In this document: piece by piece, positions 11,184 through 20,292 of the stretch | Layout: the number at the start of each line of letters is the position of its first letter | Numbering within the stretch: the stretch's first letter is position 1 | From: Sphingopyxis bauzanensis | Lineage (GTDB): Bacteria; Pseudomonadota; Alphaproteobacteria; Sphingomonadales; Sphingomonadaceae | NCBI RefSeq assembly: GCF_002205675.1 | Contig: NZ_NISK01000002.1 | Coordinates: forward strand, 186,001-250,000 | Length of the DNA: 64,000 bases | Direction of reading: 5' to 3' | Translations under genes and position numbers: made by a program | The notes under the pieces: generated by a model | Database searches by the model: none | Seen by the model: only the letters and a program-made list of their open reading frames with translations | Told to the model about the DNA's origin: nothing

Positions 11184-12152
11184 GTGCTGCAGAACGGCCT
11201 TCCCCCCGCGCTGACGCGCAATTTGCGCCTGCCAGCCATTGCCGCGCCGATGTTTCTTGTTTCGGGACCAGAGATGGTGATTGCGGCATCGCGCGCGGGA
11301 GTGATCGGCAGCTTCCCTGCCCCCAATGCGCGCACCTCGGCCGATCTGGAGGATTGGGTGAGCCGCATCGACGCGGCGCTGTCGCACGATCCCGATGCTG
11401 CCGCATGGGCAGTCAATCTGGTCGTCCATCCGTCGAACAGCCGGTTGCCCGAGGACCTCGCCTGCGTCGTGCGCCACAAGGTGCCGCTGGTGATCACCGC
11501 GCTCGGCAGCCCGGCAAGGGTGGTCGAGGAAATTCATAGCTATGGCGGGCTGGTGTTCGCCGACGTCAATTCGGTCGGCTTTGCCCGCAAGGCCGCCGAC
11601 GCCGGGGTGGATGGGCTGGTGCTCGTCGCCGCGGGCGCGGGCGGGCATACTGGCGCCACCGCTGGCTTTGCATTTGTCGAGGAGGTGCGGCAGTTCTGGG
11701 ATGGGCCGCTGGTGCTCGGCGGCGCGATCTCCACCGGCCATGCCGTGCGCGCGGCCGAGATTTTGGGCGCCGACCTCGCCTATCTCGGTACGTCGCTGAT
11801 CGCCTGCGCCGAGAGCATGGCGGTGCCGCGCTACAAGGACATGATCGTCGCCGCAGGCGCCGAGGATATTGTGCCGTCGAAGGGCATCACCGGGGTCACC
11901 GCCAACTGGCTGAAACCGAGCCTGATCGCCGCGGGTTACGACCCCGCCAACATGCCCGAGGACAAACGACCCAATTTTGCCGACGCGCAGGACGAGGCGA
12001 AGGCGTGGAAGAATGTCTGGTCCGCCGGGCAAGGCGTCGGCGCAGTGCGCGGTGTCGAGCCGGTGGCGACAATCGTCGACCGCCTTGTTTTTGAATATGA
12101 TGCCGCTGCCGCAAGGCCGCGCTTTACCCCCGCCGAAGGAGTCCTCGCATGA
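11184..12152 (+). CDS. Nitronate monooxygenase-like (NPD/NMO family) flavoprotein
   Basis: 322 residues. It belongs to the FMN TIM-barrel family of 2-nitropropane dioxygenase/nitronate monooxygenase: APMFLVSGPEMVIAASRAG at the N-terminus, the central VAAGAGGHTGATAGFAF with the histidine that is catalytic in class I enzymes, and the FMN-phosphate segment LGGAISTGHAV. The family also contains enoyl reductases and dehydrogenases, so the true substrate need not be a nitro compound. The start is GTG at 11184 after GAGAGGA. The stop overlaps the next ATG (ATGA), so it is coupled to the dioxygenase gene. It probably provides a redox step in the same pathway. Confidence 0.85.
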   Translation: MLQNGLPPALTRNLRLPAIAAPMFLVSGPEMVIAASRAGVIGSFPAPNARTSADLEDWVSRIDAALSHDPDAAAWAVNLVVHPSNSRLPEDLACVVRHKVPLVITALGSPARVVEEIHSYGGLVFADVNSVGFARKAADAGVDGLVLVAAGAGGHTGATAGFAFVEEVRQFWDGPLVLGGAISTGHAVRAAEILGADLAYLGTSLIACAESMAVPRYKDMIVAAGAEDIVPSKGITGVTANWLKPSLIAAGYDPANMPEDKRPNFADAQDEAKAWKNVWSAGQGVGAVRGVEPVATIVDRLVFEYDAAAARPRFTPAEGVLA

Positions 12153-13645
12153 CCGCCCAGCTTGTCGAGACCATTGAAACGACGATCCAGCCGAACGACC
12201 ATCCCTATATGAAGGGCGCGTGGCGACCGACCTACAACGAGTGGAACGCGATCTTCGCCAATGGCGATGCCGAGGTGATCGGAAATATTCCGACCGACAT
12301 CGACGGCGTCTATGTGCGCACCGGCGAGAACCAGATCCACGAACCGATCGGCCGCTATCACCCGTTCGATGGCGACGGTTTCATCCATGCCATCTCGTTC
12401 AAGGACGGCCGTGCGAGCTATCGCAGCCGATTTGTCCGCACCAAGGGGTTCGCAGCCGAGAAGGAAGCGGGACGGTCGCTTTGGGCCGGCCTCATGGAAC
12501 CGCCGCACAAATCGACCCGCCATGGGTGGGGGGCGCAAGAGTGGCTCAAGGATAGCAGCTCGACCGATGTCGCGATCCATGCGGGCAAGATCATCTCGAC
12601 CTTTTATCAATGCGGCGAGGCGTACCGGCTCGACCCGTTCACGCTCGAACAGCATGGCACCGAAAGCTGGGTGCCGCTCGACGGCATTTCGGCGCATTGC
12701 AAGGTCGACCTTGCGACCGGAGAATTGATGTTTTTCAATTACTCGAAGCACGCACCTTACATGCATTATGGCGTCGTCGGGCCGGACAATAAGCTCAAAC
12801 ATTATATCCCTGTGCCGCTGCCCGGACCGCGCCTTCCGCACGACATGGCATTCACCGAAAACTACACGATCCTCAACGACATGCCGCTCTATTGGAACGA
12901 GGAATTGCTCGAAAAACGGCTGCATGTGGTGCAATTTCACCCCGACCAGAAGACGCGCTTTGCGATCATCCCGCGCCATGGCCAGCCGGAGGACATCCGC
13001 TGGTTCGAGGCCGCGCCGACCTACACGCTGCATTGGCTCAACGCTTGGGAGGAAGGCGACGAGATCATCCTCGACGGCTATTATCAGGAAGAGCCGATGC
13101 CCAAATCCTATCCCAACGCGCCCGACGGGTTGGAGCGAATGATGGCCTATCTCGACCAGGGGCTGCTCAAGCCGCGTCTCCACCGCTGGCGCTTCAATCT
13201 GGTGACGGGCCAGACCAAGGAAGAACGCCTCGACGATCGCGACCTCGAATTCGGCATGTTCAACCACCGCTATGCGGGCAAGCCTTATCGCTACGCCTAT
13301 AGCGCGATCCCCGAGCCGGGCTGGTTCCTGTTCCGCGGGCTGGTCAAACACGACCTCAATGCGCGCACGAGCGAGGAATATGCGTTCGGCCCGGGCCGCT
13401 TTGGCAGCGAGGCGCCCTTTGCGCCGCGGATCAACGCGAAGGATGAGGATGATGGCTATCTCGTCTCCTTCATCGCCGACCTCGAAACCGACAAATCCGA
13501 ATGCGTACTGATCGACGCCAAGAATATCGCCGCAGGGCCGGTGTGCCGGATCATGCTGCCCGAGCGCATTTGTTCAGGGACGCACAGCGTGTGGGCGAGC
13601 GGCGACGATATCGGCATGGGCGGTAACAGCGTACTGGCCGCCTGA
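12149..13645 (+). CDS. Carotenoid/lignostilbene cleavage dioxygenase family protein
   Basis: 498 residues, the normal length for the RPE65/CCO seven-bladed propeller family. Four histidines that should hold the non-haem Fe(II) are at His183 (SAHCK), His231 (LPHDM), His295 (LHWLN) and His479 (GTHSVW). Acidic second-shell residues are nearby (AWEEGDE). These enzymes insert O2 across a C=C bond of stilbenes, apocarotenoids or carotenoids and give two carbonyl products. The protein has no signal peptide and is therefore cytoplasmic. Overlap with the preceding gene (ATGA) and one base to the following ligase show one operon. The substrate is unassigned. Confidence 0.88.
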   Translation: MTAQLVETIETTIQPNDHPYMKGAWRPTYNEWNAIFANGDAEVIGNIPTDIDGVYVRTGENQIHEPIGRYHPFDGDGFIHAISFKDGRASYRSRFVRTKGFAAEKEAGRSLWAGLMEPPHKSTRHGWGAQEWLKDSSSTDVAIHAGKIISTFYQCGEAYRLDPFTLEQHGTESWVPLDGISAHCKVDLATGELMFFNYSKHAPYMHYGVVGPDNKLKHYIPVPLPGPRLPHDMAFTENYTILNDMPLYWNEELLEKRLHVVQFHPDQKTRFAIIPRHGQPEDIRWFEAAPTYTLHWLNAWEEGDEIILDGYYQEEPMPKSYPNAPDGLERMMAYLDQGLLKPRLHRWRFNLVTGQTKEERLDDRDLEFGMFNHRYAGKPYRYAYSAIPEPGWFLFRGLVKHDLNARTSEEYAFGPGRFGSEAPFAPRINAKDEDDGYLVSFIADLETDKSECVLIDAKNIAAGPVCRIMLPERICSGTHSVWASGDDIGMGGNSVLAA

Positions 13646-13646
13646 G

Positions 13647-15338
13647 ATGATCGTCGCGGGAGAGGACAAGCGGCGGGGGCATCGGACAAGCGGCTGGTGG
13701 GGCGACCAGACCTTTGCCGACCTGTTCGCGGCCAATGCGGCGGCGCATCCCGAACGGCTTGCACTGGTCGATGCGCCGAACCGCAGCGACTTCGCGTTCG
13801 GCGAGCCGCAGCGGCTGACCTATGCCGAGCTTGAGGCCGAGATCGACCGGATCGCGGGCGCGCTCATCACCGCCGGGATCGGCAAGGACGATGTGCTGCT
13901 CGTCCAGCTTCCCAACATCAGCGAATTTGTCTCCCTCTATTTCGCGGCGGCAAAGATCGGCGCCATCGTCAGCCCCGCGGCGGTGCAATATCGCAGCCAC
14001 GAACTGAAAGGCATGATCGGCGTTGTCGAACCCAAGGCCTTTGTCTGCGCGACCAAGGTCAAGGGCTGCGACCATGTCGGCGTTGCGGCTCCCCTGCTGG
14101 GCGACATCGCGCTGATGACCTTCGGCCCCGATGCTCCCGCCCATGCGCTCGACCTCTCGAGCGCAGCGGGAGACGCTGACGCCCTCGCTGCCCACGTCGC
14201 CGCGAACCCGGTCGATGCCGACGACATTTTCACCATCTGCTGGACCTCGGGCACCACTGGCGTCCCGAAGGGCGTTCCGCGCAGCCACAACCACTGGATC
14301 GCGGTCGCCGCCGCGGGTTACGAGGCGATGAAGGTCGGGCCGGGCGACGTGCTGCTCAACCCCTTCCCACTGATCAACATGGCGAGCATCGGCGGCATCA
14401 CCATGTGCTGGCTGACCAGCGCGGGCACGATGGTGCTGCATCATCCCTTCGATCCCGGCATCTATCTCAAACAGATCGCGACCGAGCGACCCAGCCTGAC
14501 GATCGCGCCGCCCGCGGTGCTCAACATGCTGCTCCGGAACGAAGCGCTGCTGGCCTCGGTGGACATCTCCAGCCTGCGCGTCATCGCCTCGGGCTCGGCG
14601 CCGCTCGCGCCCGCGATGGTGCGGGGCTTTCAGGAAAAGCTCGGCATCATCATCGTCAACGTCTTCGGATCGAACGAGGGAATGAGCTTCATCACCGGTG
14701 CGGGCGACATGCCCGACCCCGACAAGCGCGCGAGCCTGTTCCCGCGCCGCGGCCAATATCCGCCGCCCTATGGCGAGGGCCGCGCGCCCAATATCGAAAG
14801 CCGCCTCGTGTCGCCGGGCGGCGGTGACCCGATCGAAGTGGATGGCGTGTCAGGCGAACTGCAGATCCGCGGCCCGAGCCTGTTCGAGGGTTATCACAAC
14901 GCTCCCGAACAGACCGCCGCCGCCTTCACCGACGACGGCTGGTTCCGAACCGGCGACCTGTTCGAAATCGCCGAGGGCGGCGACTTTTACCGCTTTGTCG
15001 GGCGCTGCAAGGATCTGATCATTCGCGGCGGGGTGAACATCTCGCCCGAAGAGATCGACCAGCTTCTCGGCGGACATCCGCTGCTCGCGGAAGCCTGCGT
15101 CTTTTCGCTCCCCGACCCAACGATGGGCGAGCGCATTGGCCTCGCCTATGTCCCGCGCGGCAATGAAGATGTCGGCTTGGGCGATGTCACCGACTATCTG
15201 CGCGGACACGACCTCGCGGTGTTCAAACTGCCCGAACGCCTGTTCCGCTTCGACGCTTTGCCGCGCAACGTCACCAACAAGGTGATGCGCAGCGAAGTGC
15301 GCGAACAGGCGCTCGTCACTCTCGAAAAGGAAGCCTGA
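13647..15338 (+). CDS. AMP-dependent acyl/aryl-CoA ligase
   Basis: 563 residues of the ANL superfamily. Landmarks are the P-loop-like TSGTTGVPKGVPRSHNH (A3, about 205-221), the A5 region VFGSNEG, A7 FRTGDLFE, A8 GRCKDLIIRGGVNISPEEID and the C-terminal lysine segment NVTNKVMR. It should form an acyl-adenylate and then the CoA thioester of a carboxylic acid. In this operon that acid probably derives from the dioxygenase cleavage product after aldehyde oxidation; no aldehyde dehydrogenase is encoded here, so that step must come from elsewhere. It sits one base after the dioxygenase stop. Confidence 0.92.
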   Translation: MIVAGEDKRRGHRTSGWWGDQTFADLFAANAAAHPERLALVDAPNRSDFAFGEPQRLTYAELEAEIDRIAGALITAGIGKDDVLLVQLPNISEFVSLYFAAAKIGAIVSPAAVQYRSHELKGMIGVVEPKAFVCATKVKGCDHVGVAAPLLGDIALMTFGPDAPAHALDLSSAAGDADALAAHVAANPVDADDIFTICWTSGTTGVPKGVPRSHNHWIAVAAAGYEAMKVGPGDVLLNPFPLINMASIGGITMCWLTSAGTMVLHHPFDPGIYLKQIATERPSLTIAPPAVLNMLLRNEALLASVDISSLRVIASGSAPLAPAMVRGFQEKLGIIIVNVFGSNEGMSFITGAGDMPDPDKRASLFPRRGQYPPPYGEGRAPNIESRLVSPGGGDPIEVDGVSGELQIRGPSLFEGYHNAPEQTAAAFTDDGWFRTGDLFEIAEGGDFYRFVGRCKDLIIRGGVNISPEEIDQLLGGHPLLAEACVFSLPDPTMGERIGLAYVPRGNEDVGLGDVTDYLRGHDLAVFKLPERLFRFDALPRNVTNKVMRSEVREQALVTLEKEA

Positions 15339-15339
15339 T

Positions 15340-16569
15340 ATGGCGAAAGACGTCTTCATCCTCGGCGGCGCGCAGAGCGATTTTGCGCGCAACATGGAGC
15401 GCGAGGGGGGCGGGCTGTTCGAGCTGTTCCGTGATGTTGCCGAAGCGGCTTTCGCAGCAACCGGGATCGAACCCAAAGAGGTCGAGACCGCGCATGTCGG
15501 CAATTTCGTCGGCGAATTATTTGCCGGACAAGGCCAGCTCGGCGGCTTTTTTGGCCATGTCCACCCCGACCTCGCGGGCGTTCCCGCCTCGCGCCACGAA
15601 GCCGCCTGCGCGTCAGGCAGCATAGCCATTCTCGCGGCGGCGGCGGAAATCGAGGCCGAACGCTACGGACTTGCCCTGGTCCTCGGGATCGAGCTGATGC
15701 GCAACGTCCCCGGCCAGCGCGCCGCCGAATATCTCGGCGCCGCTGCCTGGGCGGGGCGCGAGGCGCAGGAAGCGCGCTATCTGTGGCCGTGGATGTTTGC
15801 GCGCGTTGCCGAGGAATATGACGAACGCTTCGGGCTCGACCGCGCGCATCTGCGCGGGATTTCGGCGAATAACTTCGCCAATGCAAAGAAAAACCCCAAT
15901 TCGCAGACGCGCGGCTGGGCGGTGACCGACGATCATCTGGGCGAGAATGACGAGGTCAATCCGCTGATCGAGGGCAGCTTGCGCAAGTCCGATTGCGGAC
16001 AGGTCACCGACGGCGCCGCGGCCATCTTCCTCGCCTCACGCGAGGTTGCCGAGGCTTATGCCAAACGCCGCGGCATCCCGTTCGGCGCCATCCCGCGCAT
16101 CAAGGGTTGGGGCCATTCGACCGCCCCCCTGCTCTATTCGACCAAGGTCGCGGGCAGCCGCGGCGAGCCTTATGTCTTCCCCAGCGTGCGCAAGGCGATG
16201 ATGGACGCGCTGCGCCGCGCGGAAATGCCCGATGTCTATGCGTGCGATGGGGTCGAGGTGCATGATTGTTTCTCGATCACCGAATATATGGCGATCGACC
16301 ATTTCGGCATCACTCCGCCCGGCGAAAGCTGGCGCGCGATCGAAGACGGCACGATTGCGCTCGGCGGCAAGCTGCCGGTCAATCCGTCGGGCGGGCTGAT
16401 CGGGCTCGGCCATCCGGTCGGCGCTACCGGGGTGCGGATGCTGCTCGACAGCTGGCGGCAGGTCACCGGCAATGCGGGTGATTATCAGGTCGAGGGCGCC
16501 AAGAATCTCGCGACCTTCAACGTCGGCGGCAGCGCGACCACCGCGGTCAGCTTCGTCGTCGGCACCTGA
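15340..16569 (+). CDS. Thiolase, SCP-x/acetyl-CoA acetyltransferase type
   Basis: 409 residues. The nucleophilic cysteine is Cys90 (EAACASGS). The catalytic histidine is in GLGHPVGATG near residue 353. HDCFSITEY replaces the usual NEAFA loop, as in SCP-x-like thiolases that act on branched or bulky side chains. The C-terminus has NVGGSATTAV in place of the CxG loop, again as in the SCP-x group. It would cleave a 3-ketoacyl-CoA produced from the ligase product. It begins one base after the ligase stop and ends one base before the TTG start of the second thiolase. Confidence 0.9.
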   Translation: MAKDVFILGGAQSDFARNMEREGGGLFELFRDVAEAAFAATGIEPKEVETAHVGNFVGELFAGQGQLGGFFGHVHPDLAGVPASRHEAACASGSIAILAAAAEIEAERYGLALVLGIELMRNVPGQRAAEYLGAAAWAGREAQEARYLWPWMFARVAEEYDERFGLDRAHLRGISANNFANAKKNPNSQTRGWAVTDDHLGENDEVNPLIEGSLRKSDCGQVTDGAAAIFLASREVAEAYAKRRGIPFGAIPRIKGWGHSTAPLLYSTKVAGSRGEPYVFPSVRKAMMDALRRAEMPDVYACDGVEVHDCFSITEYMAIDHFGITPPGESWRAIEDGTIALGGKLPVNPSGGLIGLGHPVGATGVRMLLDSWRQVTGNAGDYQVEGAKNLATFNVGGSATTAVSFVVGT

Positions 16570-16570
16570 T

Positions 16571-17731
16571 TTGGCCGACGTCTATCTTTACGACGCCGTT
16601 CGTACCCCGCGCGGCAAGGCGCGGCCCGACGGCGGGCTCGCCGGACTGAGCCCGCAGGAACTGGTGCGCCAGCAGGTGGCGGCGCTCGCGGCGCGATGCG
16701 GCGATAAGGCAGCAAACCCCGATGCGCTGTTGCTCGGCTGCGTCACGCAGAGCGGCGCGCAGGGCGGGCATATCGCGATGCTGGCCAAGCTTCATGCGGG
16801 TCTGCCCGACACCGCGGCCGCGCACAGCATCAACAATTATTGTGCATCGGGCCTGTCCGCGATCGGTCAGGCGGTAGCGAAGATTGCTAGCGGCGAAGCC
16901 AGCTGTGTTCTTGCGGGCGGCGTCGAGTCCATGAGCGGCACGCTCTTTTTGAGCGACGGCGCGGCGTTCTATGCCAATGACGAACTGCCGCCCCGCGCAC
17001 GCTTCGTGCCGCCGGTGCTCGCCGCCGACCGGCTCGCCAACGCCGAGGGAATCACGCGCGCCGAACTCGACGCGGTCGCTCTCGCCTCGCAGCAAAAGGC
17101 AGCGGCGACTGACGCGGACGCCGCGCTCCAGCAATCGCGCATCGCCGCCGGACCGCTCGCCAGCGAGGAATGTATCCGTCCGCAAACCTCAGCGGAGTCG
17201 CTCGCCGCCGCCTCGCCTGCGTTCGGCGACCTGCAACAGCAATATGCGGGCGCGCTCGAAGGCGCGACTTTTGCGCCGCTGCACAGCATCGCGCACGCCC
17301 CGCCGATATGCGACGGCGCGGGTTTGGCGCTCGTCGGCGGTGCAGATCTTGGCGCTCACCCACGCGCCCGCGTTGTGGCATTTGCCGAAAGCGGCGGCGA
17401 TCCCGCCGCATCGCTGACCGCCGGTTTCGCCGCGATGGACAAGGTCTTGGCGCGGACCGGACTGACGCTCGCTGATATCGACCAGATTGAGTTCATGGAG
17501 GCGTTCGCGGTCACCATCGCCAAATTCCTGCGCGACCGCGACGTCGATCCGGCGCGGGTCAATGTATCGGGCGGGCATCTGGCCAAGGGGCACCCGATGG
17601 GGGCGAGCGGTGCAATCCTGACCTCGACGTTGCTCGACGCGCTCGATGCAAGTGGTGGACGATACGGCCTGGTCGTGCTGACCGGCGCGATGGGGGTTGG
17701 CGCGGCGATGGTGGTCGAGCGGGTCACCTGA
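16571..17731 (+). CDS. Thiolase family protein lacking the second catalytic cysteine
   Basis: 386 residues from the TTG at 16571, giving the canonical N-terminus MADVYLYDAVRTPRGK; the open frame continues upstream but inside the previous gene. The nucleophile is Cys91 (NNYCASGLSAIG) and the histidine motif is GGHLAKGHPMGASG. Where degradative and biosynthetic thiolases have a second cysteine (LCIGGGxG), this protein reads VVLTGAMGVGAAM, so the acid/base cysteine is absent. It may act as a partner subunit to the first thiolase or catalyse a different Claisen-type reaction. It is the last gene of the operon; a palindromic repeat follows. Confidence 0.85.
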   Translation: MADVYLYDAVRTPRGKARPDGGLAGLSPQELVRQQVAALAARCGDKAANPDALLLGCVTQSGAQGGHIAMLAKLHAGLPDTAAAHSINNYCASGLSAIGQAVAKIASGEASCVLAGGVESMSGTLFLSDGAAFYANDELPPRARFVPPVLAADRLANAEGITRAELDAVALASQQKAAATDADAALQQSRIAAGPLASEECIRPQTSAESLAAASPAFGDLQQQYAGALEGATFAPLHSIAHAPPICDGAGLALVGGADLGAHPRARVVAFAESGGDPAASLTAGFAAMDKVLARTGLTLADIDQIEFMEAFAVTIAKFLRDRDVDPARVNVSGGHLAKGHPMGASGAILTSTLLDALDASGGRYGLVVLTGAMGVGAAMVVERVT

Positions 17732-17739
17732 AAATCCGC

Positions 17740-17863
17740 CCTGTCGCGAAGTGATGGGGCGGAGGCAGCGCGAAGCGCTGCCGGAAGGGCCCTTGCCGCG
17801 ACGTTGCCGCCCCTCCACCACGCTCTTCCGGCGCGGTCCCCCTCCCCATCGCTTCGCGACAGG
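17740..17863. repeat. Long palindromic intergenic repeat
   Basis: Twenty-base arms (CCTGTCGCGAAGTGATGGGG and its complement with one mismatch) enclose a second hairpin (GGCAGCGC/GCGCTGCC), so the whole 124 bases can fold as nested stems. It lies directly after the thiolase operon and before the cobalamin riboswitch. It could act as a transcription terminator or as a mobile REP/MITE-like element. It is different in sequence from the repeat at 6045. Confidence 0.7.
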
Positions 17864-17948
17864 CAGGATCATTGATACAAATGACGATTGCGCAAAACCG
17901 CCACTCCGCTATGGGCGGCGCGTGCGGGGCTTGCCCCGCGCAGATCGC

Positions 17949-18145
17949 GCCGGTGCCCGAAAGGGCTTAAAATGGGAACGCGGTAAGGGAGTTCGTCCTG
18001 AACCCCCGAAGCCGAGGCTGTCCCTGCAACTGTAAGCGGCGAGCAAGATGCACCGATCCGAAGCTTTCGGATCAGCCACTGGGGCAACCTGGGAAGGCGT
18101 GCATCAAGCTTTGACCCGCGAGCCAGGAGACCTGCCGGCGTGGGT
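17949..18145 (+). promoter_or_regulatory. Cobalamin (adenosylcobalamin) riboswitch
   Basis: The segment has the class I cobalamin-riboswitch signature in order: the P1/P2 start GCCGGTGCCCGAAAGGGC with TTAAAATGGGAA, then CTGTCCCTGCAACTGTAAGCGG, GCCACTG and GGGAAGGC, and finally the B12 box GAGCCAGGAGACCTGCCGGC at about 18119-18138. About 185 bases separate it from the btuB ATG and hold the expression platform. It should repress the downstream btuB operon when cobalamin is abundant. The exact edges are approximate. Confidence 0.93.
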
Positions 18146-18329
18146 CGCTCACTGCCAAGGCCCAGGGAAAGGCCGCGGCACGGACGATTCCGTCGAGCGA
18201 CGACCAAGCGGTGGAACCGCTTCGGTGCCGGGGCCGCAGGCATTTACGCCACTTGCGACGCCAGCATCGGTCGATCGCGTGCGCGTTTCGGCAGGCTCCG
18301 CCTTCGTTGCCGGCGTGCGGGAGTCTCCC

Positions 18330-20183
18330 ATGTTGAAATATTCGAGCATTTCTCTTCTCGCCCTTGTCGCCGCGGCACCCGTCGCCGCGCAGGAAAACTC
18401 CCGTTTCGACGACATCGTCGTCACCGCATCGGGCATCGAACAATCGCGCGATGAGGTCGGCCAGGCGATCACCGTCATCGATGCCGACACCATCGAAAAA
18501 CGCCAGGCGACCGATGTCGTCGACCTGCTCGCGACCACCCCCGGCATCCGCTTCAACCGGTCGGGCAGCACCGGTTCGGTGGCGGGCATCTCAATCCGCG
18601 GGGCGGAAACGACGCAGACTTTGGTGCTGATCGACGGGGTGAAGATCAACGATCCCAGCGGTATCGGTGACGGTTATGATTTCGGTCATTTGCTGACCGG
18701 CAACATCAGCCGCATCGAAGTGCTGCGCGGATCGAACTCCGTCGTCCACGGCAGCCAGGCGATCGGCGGCGTGGTCAATCTGATGACCGCAGCCCCCGAA
18801 GCAGGCTTTGCCGCCCGCGCGTCGGCCGAATATGGCTACAGCGATACGGTGAACGCCAAGGCCGATCTGTCGGGCACTGCCGGGGCCGTGTCGGGCGGTA
18901 TCGGCGGCGCCTATTTCCGCACCGACGGCATTTCGTCGGCGGCGATCGGCACCGAGAAGGACGGCTACAAGAATTTCGCGGGCAACGCGCGGCTGAAGAT
19001 TGCGTTCAGCGACGCGCTCAGCCTTGACCTGCGCGGCTATTACATCAACGCAGACCTCGATTATGACAGCTTTTTCGGCGCCCCGGCCGATAGCGGCGAC
19101 GTCGCAAAACTCGACCAATATATCGGCTATGCGGGACTCAATCTCGGGCTGTTCGACGGCCGTTTCACCAGCCGCGCCGCGGTGACGTGGATGCGCAACG
19201 AGCGCGACTATTTCTTCGTGCGCGGGACCGCCCCCGACTATGGCTACAAGGGCACGAACCTGCGCTTCGAATATCAGGGCGTCGTGGCCCCCGCCGACAC
19301 CGCCAAGCTTGTGTTCGGCTACGAGCATGAACGCCCCGATTATGATTTCTTCGGTTTTGGTTCGACCGACAGCCAGCGCGCCAATATCGACAGCGTCTAT
19401 GCACTGGCTCTTCTCCAGCCGGTGACCGGGCTGTCGCTGACCGGCGGGGTTCGCCATGACGACCACAGCCAGTTTGGCGGCGCGACCACCCTGGGCGCCA
19501 ACGCCAATTATTCGCCCAACAACGGCGCGACCAATGTCCGGCTGAGCTATGGCGAAGGCTTCAAGGCGCCATCGCTCTACCAGCTTTACGACAGCTTCAG
19601 CGGCAATGCGGCGCTGCGCCCCGAAGAGTCGAAAAGCTATGACGTCGGCATCGACCAGAGCCTCGCCGACGGGCGGGCGTTGATCTCGGTGACGGCGTTT
19701 CTGCGCAACACCGTCAACCAGATCAATTACGACAATGCGACCTTCACCTATGGCAATATCGACCGCACCCGCGCCAAGGGGGTCGAGGCGATGCTGGCGC
19801 TGCGCCCCGTCGATGCGCTGAACGTCACCGCGTCCTACAGCTATATCGACGCGCGCGACCGGTCGGGCCGCCCGGCGTTCGACGGCAAGCGCCTGCCGCG
19901 CCGCGCCGAACAGGCGGTCAGCCTGTCGGCAGACTATGACTGGTCGTTCGGGCTGTCGACCGGCGCGACGATCACGATGGTCGGCGACAGTTTCGACAAT
20001 GCGGCGAACACGGTGCGGCTCGACGGTTATGCAATCGCCGGGGTGCGCGCGTCCTTCGCCATAACCGAGCGGGTCGAAATGTACGGACGTGTCGATAATC
20101 TGTTCGGCGCCGATTATGCGACGGCATTCAACTATGGCACCTATGGCCGCGCCGCCTATGGCGGGGTTCGGGCGCGGTTCTGA
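18330..20183 (+). CDS. btuB: TonB-dependent vitamin B12 receptor BtuB
   Basis: 617 residues from the ATG at 18330; the longer frame upstream reads through the riboswitch and is not real. A signal peptide (1 to about 20, ending VAAQE), a TonB box (DDIVVTASG), a plug (about 30-140 with TPGIRFNR, SIRGAETTQTLVLIDGVKINDP and IEVLRGSNS), and a barrel ending in RARF. The compact length of about 600 residues is typical of BtuB rather than siderophore receptors. Riboswitch control and the transporter genes that follow make cobalamin (or cobinamide) the substrate. Confidence 0.93.
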   Translation: MLKYSSISLLALVAAAPVAAQENSRFDDIVVTASGIEQSRDEVGQAITVIDADTIEKRQATDVVDLLATTPGIRFNRSGSTGSVAGISIRGAETTQTLVLIDGVKINDPSGIGDGYDFGHLLTGNISRIEVLRGSNSVVHGSQAIGGVVNLMTAAPEAGFAARASAEYGYSDTVNAKADLSGTAGAVSGGIGGAYFRTDGISSAAIGTEKDGYKNFAGNARLKIAFSDALSLDLRGYYINADLDYDSFFGAPADSGDVAKLDQYIGYAGLNLGLFDGRFTSRAAVTWMRNERDYFFVRGTAPDYGYKGTNLRFEYQGVVAPADTAKLVFGYEHERPDYDFFGFGSTDSQRANIDSVYALALLQPVTGLSLTGGVRHDDHSQFGGATTLGANANYSPNNGATNVRLSYGEGFKAPSLYQLYDSFSGNAALRPEESKSYDVGIDQSLADGRALISVTAFLRNTVNQINYDNATFTYGNIDRTRAKGVEAMLALRPVDALNVTASYSYIDARDRSGRPAFDGKRLPRRAEQAVSLSADYDWSFGLSTGATITMVGDSFDNAANTVRLDGYAIAGVRASFAITERVEMYGRVDNLFGADYATAFNYGTYGRAAYGGVRARF

Positions 20184-20190
20184 TGACAGG

Positions 20191-20218
20191 GGCGCTGCCG
20201 GTGCAGATCGGCAGCGCC
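20191..20218 (+). terminator. Perfect GC hairpin between btuB and the btuF-like gene
   Basis: GGCGCTGCCG and CGGCAGCGCC form a perfect 10-bp stem with an 8-base loop, beginning eight bases after the btuB stop. No U-run follows. It may partially terminate or stabilise the btuB message and so set the receptor-to-transporter ratio. Confidence 0.55.
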
Positions 20219-20238
20219 GTCTGGACGGGAGGCAAGGC

Positions 20239-20292
20239 ATGACCGTTACGCAAATCGATCGCGGCGCGATCCTCCGGGCAACGCCGCGTTGA
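20239..20292 (+). CDS. 17-residue leader ORF coupled to the btuF-like gene
   Basis: A short frame (MTVTQIDRGAILRATPR) starts at an ATG preceded by GGGAGG and ends in TGA. That stop overlaps the TTG start of the next gene (TTGA). The ribosome site here is far better than anything directly ahead of the TTG, so the peptide probably exists to load ribosomes and re-initiate on the transporter gene. No known peptide family was recognised. An alternative is the decayed end of a lost gene. Confidence 0.5.
   Translation: MTVTQIDRGAILRATPR

Noticed and set aside
11064-12032. N-terminal extension of the TonB receptor frame
   Set aside because: The part before the signal peptide is antisense to the nitronate-monooxygenase-like gene; a strong ribosome site sits at 11063.
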